A stretch of DNA of 64,000 nucleotides from CAZHFW01 sp964531675 (GCA_964531675.1 CAZHFW010000004.1:62001-126000), one strand, 5' to 3'; shown: positions 1 to 8,828, counted from the stretch's first letter. Notes: generated by a model not told the origin, from the letters alone. A program made the numbers and translations.

Positions 1-396
1 GTGCTCCGCGCCGGCGTAGATGAACATGTTCTTGAGCTGCACGCGGGCCATGCGGTTCTTGGGCAGCATGCGGCGGACCGCGTCGGAGACGAGCTTCTCG
101 GGCTTGTTCTCGCGGACCTGGCCGTAGGTCTCGGCCTTGAGGCCACCCGGATAGCCCGAGTAGCGGGTCTTGAGGCGCTGGTCGGCCTTCTTGCCCGTCA
201 GCGCGACCTTGGTCGCGTTGGTGACGATCACGAAGTCGCCGCCGTCGACGCTCGGGGTCCAGTCGGCGCGGTTCTTGCCCTGCAGGGCGCGGGCGACCTC
301 GACAGCCAGACGTCCCAGCGGGATGTCGGCCGCGTCCACGATCTTCCAGCTCTTGCTCTGCTCGCCGGGCTTGGCGAGGTAAGTTTGACGACGCAT
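1..396 (-). CDS. rplM: 50S ribosomal protein L13 (3' end beyond window)
   Basis: Large-subunit ribosomal protein L13, which binds 23S rRNA early in assembly. The minus strand reads 132 codons from an ATG at 396 to the window edge with no stop. It begins MRRQTYLAKPGEQSKSWKIV and contains the L13 landmarks IPLGRLAVEVA, FVIVTNATKVALTGKK, RYSGYPGG and AVRRMLPKNRMARVQLKN. The family is about 140-150 residues long, so only the last ten or so are missing. A GGAGGG motif lies just upstream of the ATG and fixes the start. In most bacteria rpsI (S9) follows L13; here that position would be outside the window. Identification is by direct motif recognition and is very secure. Confidence 0.96.
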   Translation of the reverse strand, partial: MRRQTYLAKPGEQSKSWKIVDAADIPLGRLAVEVARALQGKNRADWTPSVDGGDFVIVTNATKVALTGKKADQRLKTRYSGYPGGLKAETYGQVRENKPEKLVSDAVRRMLPKNRMARVQLKNMFIYAGAEH

Positions 397-740
397 CGGA
401 TGCACACCCTCCGCTCCCCGTTCGAACACGCAAACTGCGCATCCGCCGAGAAGCACTTTGCCCGATCTGGTCTGACCGACGCCGAAGAAGCATCGGCCCG
501 ATTCGTTCGGGACCGCTCGCCGCCTACCGGGCGGGTCGGGCCGGCGTCGCTCACATCCTCGAGCAGACGCCAGGCAGAAATGGCTCTGGAAACTCCCGCC
601 AAACCATCCGCGGGAAGCCGGGAGGCAAACCTCCCAAGCCGAGAAGGTTAGGACCCGGGCCGGGGCAGTCAAGCCGGACCCTTCGCCCGCGGCTTTCCCG
701 TGGCGCTGCAAGCCCAAAAGCGCCGAATTACCCTTCCGCC
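397..740. other. Divergent intergenic region, rplM leader side
   Basis: This 344-base gap separates the divergent starts of rplM (minus) and a CPBP protease (plus). It must hold both promoters. I see no convincing -35/-10 pair. A small perfect hairpin (GGGAGG, loop CAAA, CCTCCC) sits at 620-635 and would lie in the rplM leader. Open frames across the region are GC-rich shadows with no recognisable protein. Confidence 0.4.
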
Positions 741-2228
741 ATGAGCCAGAACAGCCAAACCGCCAGCTCCGTCTACCTGCCCAATACCGGAGCACCCGAA
801 CTTCCTCCTGACCCGGGCTCCCGGAAGCTGCTGCTCCTGCTCTGGCCGCTGGTCGCGGTGCTCTTCGGGCTGGTGATCTACCAGCAGCAGGCCGGGGAGT
901 CGACCGCGTCCAAGCTCGCCAAGTCCGCCCCCGCGGTCGTTGCTCCGGATGAGATCCAGGAGACCATGGAGAACCAGACCTTCGCGGGGCTGACGCGCTT
1001 GTTCATCAAGGCCGGCGTCGCCATGAAGGAAGCCGATCCCTCGGCGCCGATCGGCGATTTCCTCACCGGGCTCGAACAGCAGGCCTCCAAGCCTCTGGAT
1101 CAGGTCAGGCTGGTCATCGCGACCGCCGAACTCAAGGACGACACCGCCGCTCTGGCCAGGCTCGGCACGCTCGACGCCAACGCCGAGATTCCCGCGCCGC
1201 TCAAGGCTGACCTCAAGACCCTCCGCATGATCTATGAGGGCAAGAAGGCGGACCTGACCGACGAGCAGCGCACCGCCCTCACCAAGAACCACCGCAAGCT
1301 CGGCGAGATCGCCCTCTCGTTCAAGGATGGCGACACCGCCCAGCGCCGGGAACTCCTGGCGGGCGGCGCGCAGCTCATGCTGCTGGTGTTCATGGTCATC
1401 CTTCTGCTGATCGGCGCATTCATCAGCGGGTTCATCGCCCTCCCGATCCTCCTGGTGCTGCTCGTCACCGGCAGGCTGCGCACGCACTTCGTCCCGCCCG
1501 CGCCGGGAGGCAGCATCTTCGTCGAGACCTTCGCGGTCTTCCTGATCGGCTTCCTGCTGCTCAAGCTCGTGTCCGGAGCGCTCGCCTCCGCGAACCCGGG
1601 CGAGCGCTGGCCGGTGTACGCCTCGCTCGCGGGTCAATGGCTCCTGCTCCCCCTGGTGCTCTGGCCCCGCGTCCGAGGCATGAGCGGCCGGTCGTGGGCA
1701 AGCGCGGTCGGACTGCACGCCGGCGGCGGCTTCTTCCGCGAGGTCTTCGCGGGCGTTCTGGGCTACGTCGCGGGGCTTCCGATTCTGCTGGTCTCCATGC
1801 TCATCACCGCGGTCCTGCTCCTGGTCTTCAAGGGAAAGGATGGCGCTCCCCCGAACCCCGTCCAGGAGTTCATGCAGAACTCCGATCTGCCGCTGCAGCT
1901 CATGCTCGGCCTGCTCGCTTCAGCCTGGGCCCCGATCGTGGAAGAGCTGATCTTCCGCGGCGGGCTCTACCGCCACTTCCGCTCGGCACGGCCCCAGGGC
2001 GTCCCGGTCCTGGCCCGCGTCTTCGTTTCCGCGGTGCTCTCGGCGCTCATCTTCGGGTTCATGCACGGGTACAACCCGCTCATGCTCCTCCCGGTCATCA
2101 CCCTCGGGTTCAACTTCGCGCTCATGCGTGAGTGGCGCGGCAGCATCATCCCGTGCATGACCGCGCACGCGCTGCACAACGGATTCATCATGGTCTCGAT
2201 GATCCTCGCGGTGAACCTGCTGGGCTGA
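741..2228 (+). CDS. CPBP family intramembrane glutamic protease
   Basis: A multi-pass membrane protein of 495 residues in the CPBP (CAAX protease and bacteriocin-processing, ABI) family. The three family motifs lie in the C-terminal half: EELIFR at 401-406 (catalytic Glu pair), FGFMH at 438-442, and HALHN at 476-480. An N-terminal transmembrane segment (about 28-46) is followed by a soluble helical stretch of about 150 residues, then several membrane helices from about 210. The long N-terminal extension is larger than in minimal family members. Substrate is unknown; relatives cleave prenylated or secreted peptides within the membrane, and some act in bacteriocin self-immunity. The gene is monocistronic, divergent from rplM and convergent with gatA. 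Confidence 0.85.
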   Translation: MSQNSQTASSVYLPNTGAPELPPDPGSRKLLLLLWPLVAVLFGLVIYQQQAGESTASKLAKSAPAVVAPDEIQETMENQTFAGLTRLFIKAGVAMKEADPSAPIGDFLTGLEQQASKPLDQVRLVIATAELKDDTAALARLGTLDANAEIPAPLKADLKTLRMIYEGKKADLTDEQRTALTKNHRKLGEIALSFKDGDTAQRRELLAGGAQLMLLVFMVILLLIGAFISGFIALPILLVLLVTGRLRTHFVPPAPGGSIFVETFAVFLIGFLLLKLVSGALASANPGERWPVYASLAGQWLLLPLVLWPRVRGMSGRSWASAVGLHAGGGFFREVFAGVLGYVAGLPILLVSMLITAVLLLVFKGKDGAPPNPVQEFMQNSDLPLQLMLGLLASAWAPIVEELIFRGGLYRHFRSARPQGVPVLARVFVSAVLSALIFGFMHGYNPLMLLPVITLGFNFALMREWRGSIIPCMTAHALHNGFIMVSMILAVNLLG

Positions 2229-2266
2229 TCCGCGGGTATACGACACGCTTCAGGCCCGCCACAGTT

Positions 2267-3769
2267 TCACGCGGGCGCGTGCTCGTTGTACTTCGTCGCG
2301 CCTTCAAACATCCGCGCGGCGCGCAACAGCGTGGACTCGTCGAACGCGGCGCCCACGAGCTGAACGCCGACCGGGAGCTTGCGCCCGTCCACCAGCGCGA
2401 ATCCCGCGGGGATCGTGATCGCGGGAAGCCCCGCCAGATTCACGGTCACCGTGTACACGTCCTCGAGGTACATCGCCAGCGGGTCGTTGGTCTTCTCGCC
2501 GATGCGGAACGCCGGGCCGGGCGTCGCGGGCATGAGCACCGCGTGGCATCCGAGCCCGCCTCCGGGCGAGTCGGGCGCGGTGAGGGCCGCGTCGTAATCG
2601 CGCTTGATGAGCCGGCGCGCCTTGAGCGCCCGCGTGTAGTACGCGTCGTAGTACCCGCTCGAAAGCACGTGCGTGCCGAGCATGATGCGCCGCTGCACCT
2701 CGCGCCCGAAGCCCTCGGCGCGGGAGCGGGCGTAGAGATCAAACAGATCCTCGCCAGGCTTAAGCTCGGCGCGACGGCCGTAGCGGATGCCATCGAACCG
2801 CGCCAGATTCGAGGAGGCCTCGGCGGTCGCGACGATGTAGTACGCCGCGATCCCGTGATCCACCATCGGCAGGTCGATGTCGACGATCTCGGCGCCCAGA
2901 CCGATGTACGTGCGGATCGCCTCGTCAAAGAGCCGCGTGACCTCGGGGTGATTGGCGCTGCTGCGCGCCTGCTTGGGCACACCAAGGCGGAGTTTCTCGA
3001 TCGGCGTGTTCACGGCGCTCGAGAACGCGGGGACAGGCTGATCGCTCGACGTGGAGTCGTGCGCATCGAAGCCGCAGATCGCTTCCAGCGCCAGCGCCGC
3101 GTCGGAGACGTTGGTCGTCAGCGGCCCGATCTGATCGAGGGATGACGCGTAGGCGATGAGGCCGTAGCGCGAAACCCGGCCGTAGGTCGGCTTGATTCCG
3201 ACGATGCCGCAGAACCCCGCGGGCTGGCGGATCGAGCCGCCGGTGTCCGAACCGAGCGCCAGCGGCGCGGTGCGGGCCGCGACCGCCGCGGCGGAACCGC
3301 CCGAGGACCCGCCCGGCACGCGGAGCTCGTCCCACGGATTGCGCGACACGCCGAACGCGGAGTTCTCCGTGCTCGAGCCCATCGCAAACTCGTCGAGATT
3401 GGTCTTCCCGATGATCACCGCGCCCGCGTCGAGCAGCCGCCGGGCTGCGGTCGCGTTGTAAGGCGAACGGTACTTCTCGAGCAGCCTGCATCCCGCCGTC
3501 GTGAAGCCATAGTCCAGGCAGATGTTGTCCTTGAGCGCCACAGGCACGCCCGCCAGCGGGAGCTTCTTGCCCGCGCGCACCTGCTCGTCCACCCGCTGCG
3601 CCTGCGCCAACGCCTCTTCGGGGAAGAGCTGGAGATACGCGTGCAGCGAGCCATTCACGCTCTGGGCCCGTTCGAGTGCTGCGCGGGCGAAGCCCGTCGC
3701 CGATGCGCCCTGACGCACCTGCTCCGCGATCGCCGCGGCGCTGGGAAGTGTGGAAGAGGACGCGCTCAC
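2267..3769 (-). CDS. gatA: Asp-tRNA(Asn)/Glu-tRNA(Gln) amidotransferase subunit A
   Basis: Amidase subunit of the GatCAB complex. It releases ammonia from glutamine, which is used to convert misacylated Asp-tRNA(Asn) or Glu-tRNA(Gln) to the correct amidated tRNA. The 500-residue protein has the amidase-signature triad in the expected places: Lys80 in VALKDNIC, cis-Ser155 in VPGGSSGGSA, and the nucleophile Ser179 in GSDTGGSIRQPA. Length is typical. It starts with GTG at 3769, overlapping the gatC stop as GTGA, so the two subunits are translationally coupled. gatB is not in this window and must lie elsewhere. Presence of GatCA implies the indirect route to Gln- and/or Asn-tRNA. Confidence 0.97.
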   Translation of the reverse strand: MSASSSTLPSAAAIAEQVRQGASATGFARAALERAQSVNGSLHAYLQLFPEEALAQAQRVDEQVRAGKKLPLAGVPVALKDNICLDYGFTTAGCRLLEKYRSPYNATAARRLLDAGAVIIGKTNLDEFAMGSSTENSAFGVSRNPWDELRVPGGSSGGSAAAVAARTAPLALGSDTGGSIRQPAGFCGIVGIKPTYGRVSRYGLIAYASSLDQIGPLTTNVSDAALALEAICGFDAHDSTSSDQPVPAFSSAVNTPIEKLRLGVPKQARSSANHPEVTRLFDEAIRTYIGLGAEIVDIDLPMVDHGIAAYYIVATAEASSNLARFDGIRYGRRAELKPGEDLFDLYARSRAEGFGREVQRRIMLGTHVLSSGYYDAYYTRALKARRLIKRDYDAALTAPDSPGGGLGCHAVLMPATPGPAFRIGEKTNDPLAMYLEDVYTVTVNLAGLPAITIPAGFALVDGRKLPVGVQLVGAAFDESTLLRAARMFEGATKYNEHAPA

Positions 3770-4074
3770 GCCCCGCCTCCATCCCCGATGACCTTGGGCA
3801 CCTTCACGAATGGCGGCATCACATCCGGCGCGATGGCCATCAACGCCTCGTTCTTGAGCATCTCGCCAGGCACGTCCTCACGGAAGCGGTTCACCGTCTC
3901 GCCCACGTTGGCGAGCGGATCCACGCCCTCGAGTTTCAGCTCGCCGAGCCGCTCGACATAGCCGAGCACCGCCGAGAGCTGCCCCTGATACAGGCGCACC
4001 TGATCGTCGGTCAGCGCCAGCCTGGCCAGCTTGGCGACCTTGCGGACATAAGCCTCAGAAAGCGGTTCGGACAT
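3766..4074 (-). CDS. gatC: Asp-tRNA(Asn)/Glu-tRNA(Gln) amidotransferase subunit C
   Basis: Small belt subunit of GatCAB that wraps around GatA and stabilises its contact with GatB. The 102-residue protein begins MSEPLSEAYVRKVAKLARLA, the typical GatC N-terminal helix pattern, and contains DPLANVGETVNRFREDVP, which matches the conserved central stretch of the family. The true start is the ATG at 4074; a longer open frame upstream only reads through the antisense of mutM. It is cotranscribed with gatA through a GTGA overlap. Its start lies 33 bases from the divergent mutM start. Confidence 0.95.
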   Translation of the reverse strand: MSEPLSEAYVRKVAKLARLALTDDQVRLYQGQLSAVLGYVERLGELKLEGVDPLANVGETVNRFREDVPGEMLKNEALMAIAPDVMPPFVKVPKVIGDGGGA

Positions 4075-4107
4075 CACCCGGAGTCTAGGGGCCCCAATGA
4101 TCTCCCC

Positions 4108-4986
4108 GTGCCCGAGCTTCCCGAGGTCGAACGCACCAGACTCACCATCGCCCCGCACGTCGAGGGCGCCATGGTCCGTCGCGCCACGCTTCACCGGCGG
4201 GACATCTGCGAGAGTTTCGACGCCCACGGCGGGAAGGCTCCGACCAAACCGGAGGCGCTGCTTCAAGGCGCGACGATCACAAGCACGTCCAGGCTCGGGA
4301 AGCAGATGGCCATTACCGCTGCCGATGGCCGCACGCTTTGTGTGCACTTGGGCATGACCGGCCAGGTGATCTACCGGCCGCTGGGCACGCCGCTGGCGAA
4401 GACCGACCATGTTCACGCAGCCTGGGAGCTGCAGACCAAGCGGGGCGCGGGCGTGCTGGTGTTCCGAGATCCGCGCCGCTTTGGCGGGCTGTGGACGTTT
4501 CCAACGCTGGAGAGCCTCAGGGCCAGCCGTTGGTCGAACCTCGGGCCCGACGGTCTCGTGGTCACCGGTGAAGACCTGCGTGCCGGTCTCGAAGGCTCGG
4601 TGCGGGCGGTGAAGGCCGCTCTGCTCGACCAGGAGGTCGTCGCGGGCGTCGGGAACATTTACGCCGACGAGGCTCTCTTCGCGACCGGCATCCACCCGGC
4701 CCGGCCTGCACGCTCGCTCAAAGCCGACGAGGTCACGCGTCTGGCCGACGCCATCCGAGCGATCCTGCAGCGCGCCGTCGATGCCGGAGGCTCCACGCTC
4801 CGCGACTACGTCGACTCCGATGGCAATCCCGGCAGCGCCCAGCAGCTGCACCTGGTCTACGGCCGGGGCGGCGAGCCCTGCACACGCTGCGGCCGCACAC
4901 TGACCCAGACCACCCTGGCCCAACGCACCACGGTGCACTGCCCGAACTGCCAGCCGCGTCGCCCCAAGCATGTAAGGGCCGAATAA
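4108..4986 (+). CDS. mutM: Formamidopyrimidine-DNA glycosylase (Fpg/MutM)
   Basis: Base-excision repair enzyme that removes 8-oxoguanine and ring-opened purines and nicks the abasic site. The 292-residue protein starts at a GTG so that the mature N-terminus is PELPEVE, with the catalytic Pro and adjacent Glu at positions 2-3. The conserved Lys is at 65 (RLGKQM), the helix-two-turn-helix Asn at 183 (VGNIYADEAL), and a C-terminal zinc finger uses Cys258, Cys261, Cys278 and Cys281. The frame stays open upstream, but only this GTG gives the conserved N-terminus. No Shine-Dalgarno stands at normal spacing; AGGGG is about 17 bases upstream, so initiation may be weak or leaderless. Confidence 0.95.
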   Translation: MPELPEVERTRLTIAPHVEGAMVRRATLHRRDICESFDAHGGKAPTKPEALLQGATITSTSRLGKQMAITAADGRTLCVHLGMTGQVIYRPLGTPLAKTDHVHAAWELQTKRGAGVLVFRDPRRFGGLWTFPTLESLRASRWSNLGPDGLVVTGEDLRAGLEGSVRAVKAALLDQEVVAGVGNIYADEALFATGIHPARPARSLKADEVTRLADAIRAILQRAVDAGGSTLRDYVDSDGNPGSAQQLHLVYGRGGEPCTRCGRTLTQTTLAQRTTVHCPNCQPRRPKHVRAE

Positions 4987-5485
4987 CGTGGGAGTTAGCG
5001 ATGGATGAACTCCTCCAACTATCCACAATGGCCTGCCGACAACACCCTTCCGCCTTCCCTCTTTCTTCTGATCAAAAGAGGTTCAATTCAATCGTCTTCG
5101 TACAGAGTGCTGGCGCAATGTGGAGAAGACCGAACCGTCGTCCGTAAATCCATGCCTTGAAAGGCACTTACAGACGGGATGGGTTGTGCGCGAACCTGTC
5201 GGCGCGGTGTCGGCAAGCGCCGCCAGGGGGGTTGGTTGGGGGTGTAGACGCCCTCCGAGGACGTTTGTGGAAACGGCTCAAAGCGCCCGAAGCGCCGCCC
5301 ACCGAACGTTTGTCCACAAGCCGCCCACAGTCGTGTGGAGTCTTCCGATCGACGAATCGTCAGGCCCCTGTTCGAGGTGGATCTGTGCGAGCGCACGTGT
5401 GCCTGAGCTTGCGCGCGGACGTGCGCGTGAGAGGTCCGCAGACCATCTATATGTAGTAGGGGAACGACCGACCGCCACAAGCGTG
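4987..5485. other. Candidate chromosomal replication origin (oriC) with DnaA-box cluster
   Basis: Non-coding gap between the convergent 3' ends of mutM and dnaA. Against the DnaA-box consensus TTATCCACA there are three single-mismatch matches: CTATCCACA at 5019-5027 (plus), TTCTCCACA at 5119-5127 (minus) and TTGTCCACA at 5310-5318 (plus). A weaker one, GTTTCCACA, is at 5266-5274 (minus), with a poorer TCCACA core at 5334-5342. Between the first two boxes lies a stretch at about 5060-5098 that is markedly more AT-rich than the surroundings and could be the unwinding element. Position beside dnaA fits most bacterial origins. The call is inference; the motifs are directly visible. Confidence 0.6.
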
Positions 5486-7117
5486 TCACACCCCGGCGCT
5501 GCGGCCGGGCCGGAGGCGTTCTTCGAGCGCCTTGAAGACCGCGGCGAACTCGTTGTCGCTGGTGCGGCGGGCGTCGATGGTCTTGATGGCGTGCATGACC
5601 GTGGTGTGGTCGCGGTTGCCGAAGTGGCCGCCGATCTCTTCGAGGGAGAGGCGGGTGTGCTTGCGGGCCAGGGCCATGCAGACCTGCCTGGGCAGCGCCA
5701 CCGAGCGTTGACGGCGTTTGGACTGCAGATCGAGCAGGCGCACGCCGTAGAAGTCGGTGACGACGTTCTGGATGATCTGGATCGTGGGTTCCGCGGAGGC
5801 GGTCAGCTCGGGCTCGCCCAGGCACTTGCGGGCCATGCGGAGGTCGATCGGCTCGTTCTCGACCGCGGACTGGATGTGCAGGCGCGTGATCGCGCCCTCC
5901 AGCTCGCGGATGTTGCTCTCGATGCGGGAGGCGATGAAGCTGGCGACATCGTCCGGGATGGTGATCCCGCGGAGGCGCGCCTTGGTCTTGATGATCGCGG
6001 TGCGCGTCTCGTAGTCGGGCTTGTCGATCTTGATGACCAGGCCCCACATGAAGCGGCTGACCAGGCGGTCCTCAAGATCGGGGATCTCTTCGGGCGCCGC
6101 ATCCGAGGACAGAACGATCTGTTTGTTGGCCTGATAGAGCGTGTTGAAGGTGTGGAAGAACTCTTCCTGGGTGCGGTCGCGCTTTGCCAGGAAGTGGATG
6201 TCATCGATGATGAGGACGTCCACATCCCGGAAGCGGTGGCGGAACGAGGTCATCTCGCCGGCCTGCACCGCCTCCATGAACTGCGAGATGAAGCTCTCGC
6301 AGGACAGGTAGTACAGCACCGCATCGGGGCGGGCTTCGAGGATCTTGAGGCACACCGCCTGAAGCAGGTGTGTTTTGCCCAGTCCCACGCCGCCGTGGAG
6401 GAAGAGCGGGTTGTAACCCTTGCCGGGCGAACCGGCGACCGCGACGGCTGCGGCGTGGGCCAGGCGGTTGCCCGGTCCGACGACGAAGGTGTCGAAGCTG
6501 TTGTCGGGGTTGATGGTGAGCGCCTCTTCGGGGCGCGGCCCGCCACGGGGCGCGGGTGGGCGGATGGGTTCGGGGGGCGTGCGGAGTGCGGTCACACCGC
6601 TGCGCACCGGATCGGGCCGTTCGGCGTCGGTGGGGGCTTCACTCGTCTGAAGCGAAGCCGGCTCCGGACGGATCTGGTTGCGCGCCTCGGGGTGGGAAAC
6701 TGGGCGAGCTTCGATCTCGATGCTGGGCTGTGCGCCGGGTCTGGCGGGGGCGATCGAGGCGGGAAGCTCGGGCTTCTCGCGCACGCCGGGGTGGGCGCCG
6801 GCGGCAGGGGCGATCTCGGAACTCTCGCGGCCGTGACGTGCGGGGCGCTTGGGCTCGACGATCAGTTCGTCTTCTGGCCCGAGGAAGCGGACCGAGAGCA
6901 AGCGGCCGGAGACCACGAGGGCCGCGTCGTTGAAGGCTTCGGCGCAGGCGCGGCGGAGATAGTCGCGGTGGACGTTGGAGGCGGAGCGCAAGTTGAGTGC
7001 GCCCGCGGAGATACCAAGGGGCTCGAGTTCTTCGAACCACTGGCGGCAGAGCGGGACGTGATGCCGGCGCAGATGCGCGAGCATGCCGCCCCAGAGTTGA
7101 CGATCGGGGTCGGTCAT
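5486..7117 (-). CDS. dnaA: Chromosomal replication initiator protein DnaA
   Basis: AAA+ ATPase that binds DnaA boxes, melts the origin and loads the helicase. The 543-residue protein has an N-terminal domain I (about 1-85), a long proline-rich linker (about 90-198), the ATPase core with Walker A GGVGLGKT at 242-249 and Walker B LIIDDIHFL at 302-310, and the C-terminal DNA-binding domain with the signature GGHFGNRDHTTVMHAI at 496-511. The linker makes it longer than the E. coli protein (467 residues). Its 3' end faces the candidate oriC, and dnaN is not adjacent but about 54 kb away. A long leader precedes it. Confidence 0.97.
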   Translation of the reverse strand: MTDPDRQLWGGMLAHLRRHHVPLCRQWFEELEPLGISAGALNLRSASNVHRDYLRRACAEAFNDAALVVSGRLLSVRFLGPEDELIVEPKRPARHGRESSEIAPAAGAHPGVREKPELPASIAPARPGAQPSIEIEARPVSHPEARNQIRPEPASLQTSEAPTDAERPDPVRSGVTALRTPPEPIRPPAPRGGPRPEEALTINPDNSFDTFVVGPGNRLAHAAAVAVAGSPGKGYNPLFLHGGVGLGKTHLLQAVCLKILEARPDAVLYYLSCESFISQFMEAVQAGEMTSFRHRFRDVDVLIIDDIHFLAKRDRTQEEFFHTFNTLYQANKQIVLSSDAAPEEIPDLEDRLVSRFMWGLVIKIDKPDYETRTAIIKTKARLRGITIPDDVASFIASRIESNIRELEGAITRLHIQSAVENEPIDLRMARKCLGEPELTASAEPTIQIIQNVVTDFYGVRLLDLQSKRRQRSVALPRQVCMALARKHTRLSLEEIGGHFGNRDHTTVMHAIKTIDARRTSDNEFAAVFKALEERLRPGRSAGV

Positions 7118-7293
7118 GACGCGTTAGCGCTTCAGGATCGCGGTGGTGGTGGTCCGGAACAGCGTGAGATCAACGGACGGGAAAGCTCCGGGACGGGAGC
7201 GTTCGGAGGAGAGAGCCTGAGGGTTCGCCGAAGTGCCCGTGGCCATGTGCACCGCCATCGCTGTTGCCGCGACCGGATGACCGGGCGCGGAAA

Positions 7294-7359
7294 GTGTCGG
7301 AGAGAGGTTCCACCGAAAGGAGCCTGTTGGGGCTTCTTTCGGACCGGGTGGGGCGACAC
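7294..7359 (-). promoter_or_regulatory. Three-tier inverted repeat in the dnaA leader
   Basis: Inner arms CCGAAAGGAGCC (7313-7324) and GGCTTCTTTCGG (7331-7342) pair over 12 positions, with one G-T/A-C position, around the loop TGTTGG. Outside them CCA (7310-7312) can pair with TGG (7349-7351), and GTGTCG (7294-7299) with CGACAC (7354-7359). If dnaA is transcribed from about 7470, this would be a strong stem in its mRNA leader, roughly 180 bases before the start codon. There is no T-tract, so it is not a standard terminator. Function is unknown. Confidence 0.45.
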
Positions 7360-7478
7360 GAGGTCGGAAGGGCCACCTTGGCGGGTCCCGAACAGGCCGC
7401 GGATGGCGGCGAGGTCTGAGACCAGCGTCGGAGCGCTCTGACTTGTCGGGCAGTCCCACCCGCCCGCGAGAGTGATCA

Positions 7479-7507
7479 AACGTACATCGCGCGTGGGCCG
7501 GTGTCAA
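7479..7507 (-). promoter_or_regulatory. Candidate dnaA promoter
   Basis: On the minus strand a perfect -35 hexamer TTGACA (7507-7502) is followed after exactly 17 bases by TACGTT (7484-7479), a three-of-six match to the -10 consensus. Transcription would start near 7472, giving a leader of about 355 bases before the dnaA ATG. The -35 and spacing are good, the -10 only partial. Confidence 0.45.
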
Positions 7508-7597
7508 CACGGCGCGAAGATGCGCCGCGTGCGGGCGCGCAAAACCCTCTGTTCTGAGGGGATTTCAGCGATTTCCGGAATGCGCGCCCGGCGACGA

Positions 7598-8563
7598 TCA
7601 GTCGTCCTGCTCTTCGGACGCGGCTGCGGGCTTGGGCCTGGCGGCCAGTTCCTGCTCGCGGACGAAGGCGTCGCGTTCCTGATGCTCGTAGCGCGTGCGA
7701 GCGGCACGATGGTCCATGAGGAACAGGACCTTGCTCGAGAGGCTCTCGCCCGCCTTGGCGACCAGCTGCTTGCGCGCGTACCCGAGATCGGTGCGGCGCG
7801 AGACGTGGACCAGGACCAGGTGCTGGCACTCGAGCACGCGGAGCCATTCGGCGACGTCGTTCACGTGCATGTGCATGCCGACCTTGGCGCGCTGGACGTG
7901 ATCGGGCTCGAAGAAGGTGCATTCGCTGATGACGATCTGCGCCTTGCGCACGTCATCGCGGACGAGCCAGGGGCCCGGGAGCGTGTCGCCCAGATAGGCG
8001 ACCAGCGGGATCTCCAGGGTGCGCGTGATTTCGATGCCGCGGTCCTTGAGTTCGCGGAGCTTGTCCTGCGGGTAGTCGGCGAACTCGGGCTTGAGCTTGG
8101 AGCGCTTCTCGACGATCGTGTAGCCCATGCTCGGGCAGGTGTGCTCGGTGTAGAAGCCGCGGAGGTGGATGTTGTTCTTGATCTCGACGGTTTCCTCGGG
8201 CTTGAGGACCGCCAGGTCGTAGGGGGTCTTCTGGCGTTCGAGTTCCTCGAAGCCGGCCATCATCTGGCGGAGCGCGGGCGCGATGCGTTCATCGCAGACG
8301 ATCTTGGCGTTGCCCATGCCTTGGAAGCGGCGCTGGGAGGCGAAGTAGGCGACGCCTCCGATGTGGTCCATGTGGCCGTGGGAGATCGCCAGGTACTTGC
8401 TGGCGAGCATCGCGCGTGGGCACTGGCCCATGTCGAAGCAGATGTCCAGCTCGGGGACCTGGATGCTGGTGATCTCACCGGCGATCGAGAGTCCCTGGAC
8501 GCGGAACGGCGGGATGAACAGGAAGCCCAGATTGCCCTCACGGGGCGGCGGCTTGGGGATCAT
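7598..8563 (-). CDS. Ribonuclease Z-like metallo-beta-lactamase-fold hydrolase
   Basis: A 321-residue protein of the RNase Z / metallo-beta-lactamase fold. The metal-binding signature SHGHMDHIGG is at 61-70 (His62, His64, Asp66, His67), and later candidate metal ligands lie in ISECTFFEPDH and HMHVND. Family members cleave the 3' trailer of pre-tRNAs or act on small phosphodiesters; which applies here cannot be decided from sequence. The ATG at 8563 is chosen because a GGAGG stands a normal distance upstream and the protein then begins MIPKPPPREGNLGFLF; a longer open frame adds about 50 low-complexity residues. The C-terminal 25 residues are acidic and alanine-rich. It may be cotranscribed toward dnaA, but 480 bases separate them. 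Confidence 0.8.
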   Translation of the reverse strand: MIPKPPPREGNLGFLFIPPFRVQGLSIAGEITSIQVPELDICFDMGQCPRAMLASKYLAISHGHMDHIGGVAYFASQRRFQGMGNAKIVCDERIAPALRQMMAGFEELERQKTPYDLAVLKPEETVEIKNNIHLRGFYTEHTCPSMGYTIVEKRSKLKPEFADYPQDKLRELKDRGIEITRTLEIPLVAYLGDTLPGPWLVRDDVRKAQIVISECTFFEPDHVQRAKVGMHMHVNDVAEWLRVLECQHLVLVHVSRRTDLGYARKQLVAKAGESLSSKVLFLMDHRAARTRYEHQERDAFVREQELAARPKPAAASEEQDD

Positions 8564-8828
8564 GGACCAATCCTCCGAGGCCGGGCGAGGTGTGCCCGGC
8601 GGAAGTGCGATGTGAGGCACATGGTAGCGCGCTGAACGCGGCGATTTCTCCGAACCGGGGCCGACTTGCGCCGGTCCAAGCCCGGTCGGCGGGGACGCCG
8701 GCGCAGACACGAGTGCACGCACGGATCACGCGACGGCGGCGCCGGGCCCGGCGGGGGGCGCTGGCGCTCTGGCGTCGTCGTCGCATGGTCGCCCCGGGTC
8801 CACGCCTTGGGGAACGAAGGAGTTCATC

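Larger units (their letters stand above)
7118..7597. other. Long dnaA upstream region
   Basis: A 480-base gap between the dnaA start and the end of the next minus-strand gene. It contains a candidate dnaA promoter (7479-7507) and a nested inverted-repeat structure (7294-7359), described separately. I see no DnaA boxes close to consensus and no convincing small gene. Short open frames here lack a recognisable product and are typical of GC-rich non-coding DNA. Confidence 0.5.

Noticed and set aside
1..651. 216-residue plus-strand open frame at the left edge
   Set aside because: It is the antisense shadow of rplM, whose protein is unmistakable on the minus strand.
7313..7342. Rho-independent terminator in front of dnaA
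   Set aside because: The stem is strong but no T-tract follows on either strand.
5120..7441. 773-residue plus-strand open frame
   Set aside because: It runs antisense through dnaA and the candidate origin; long antisense frames are expected at this GC content and the translation shows no family motif.
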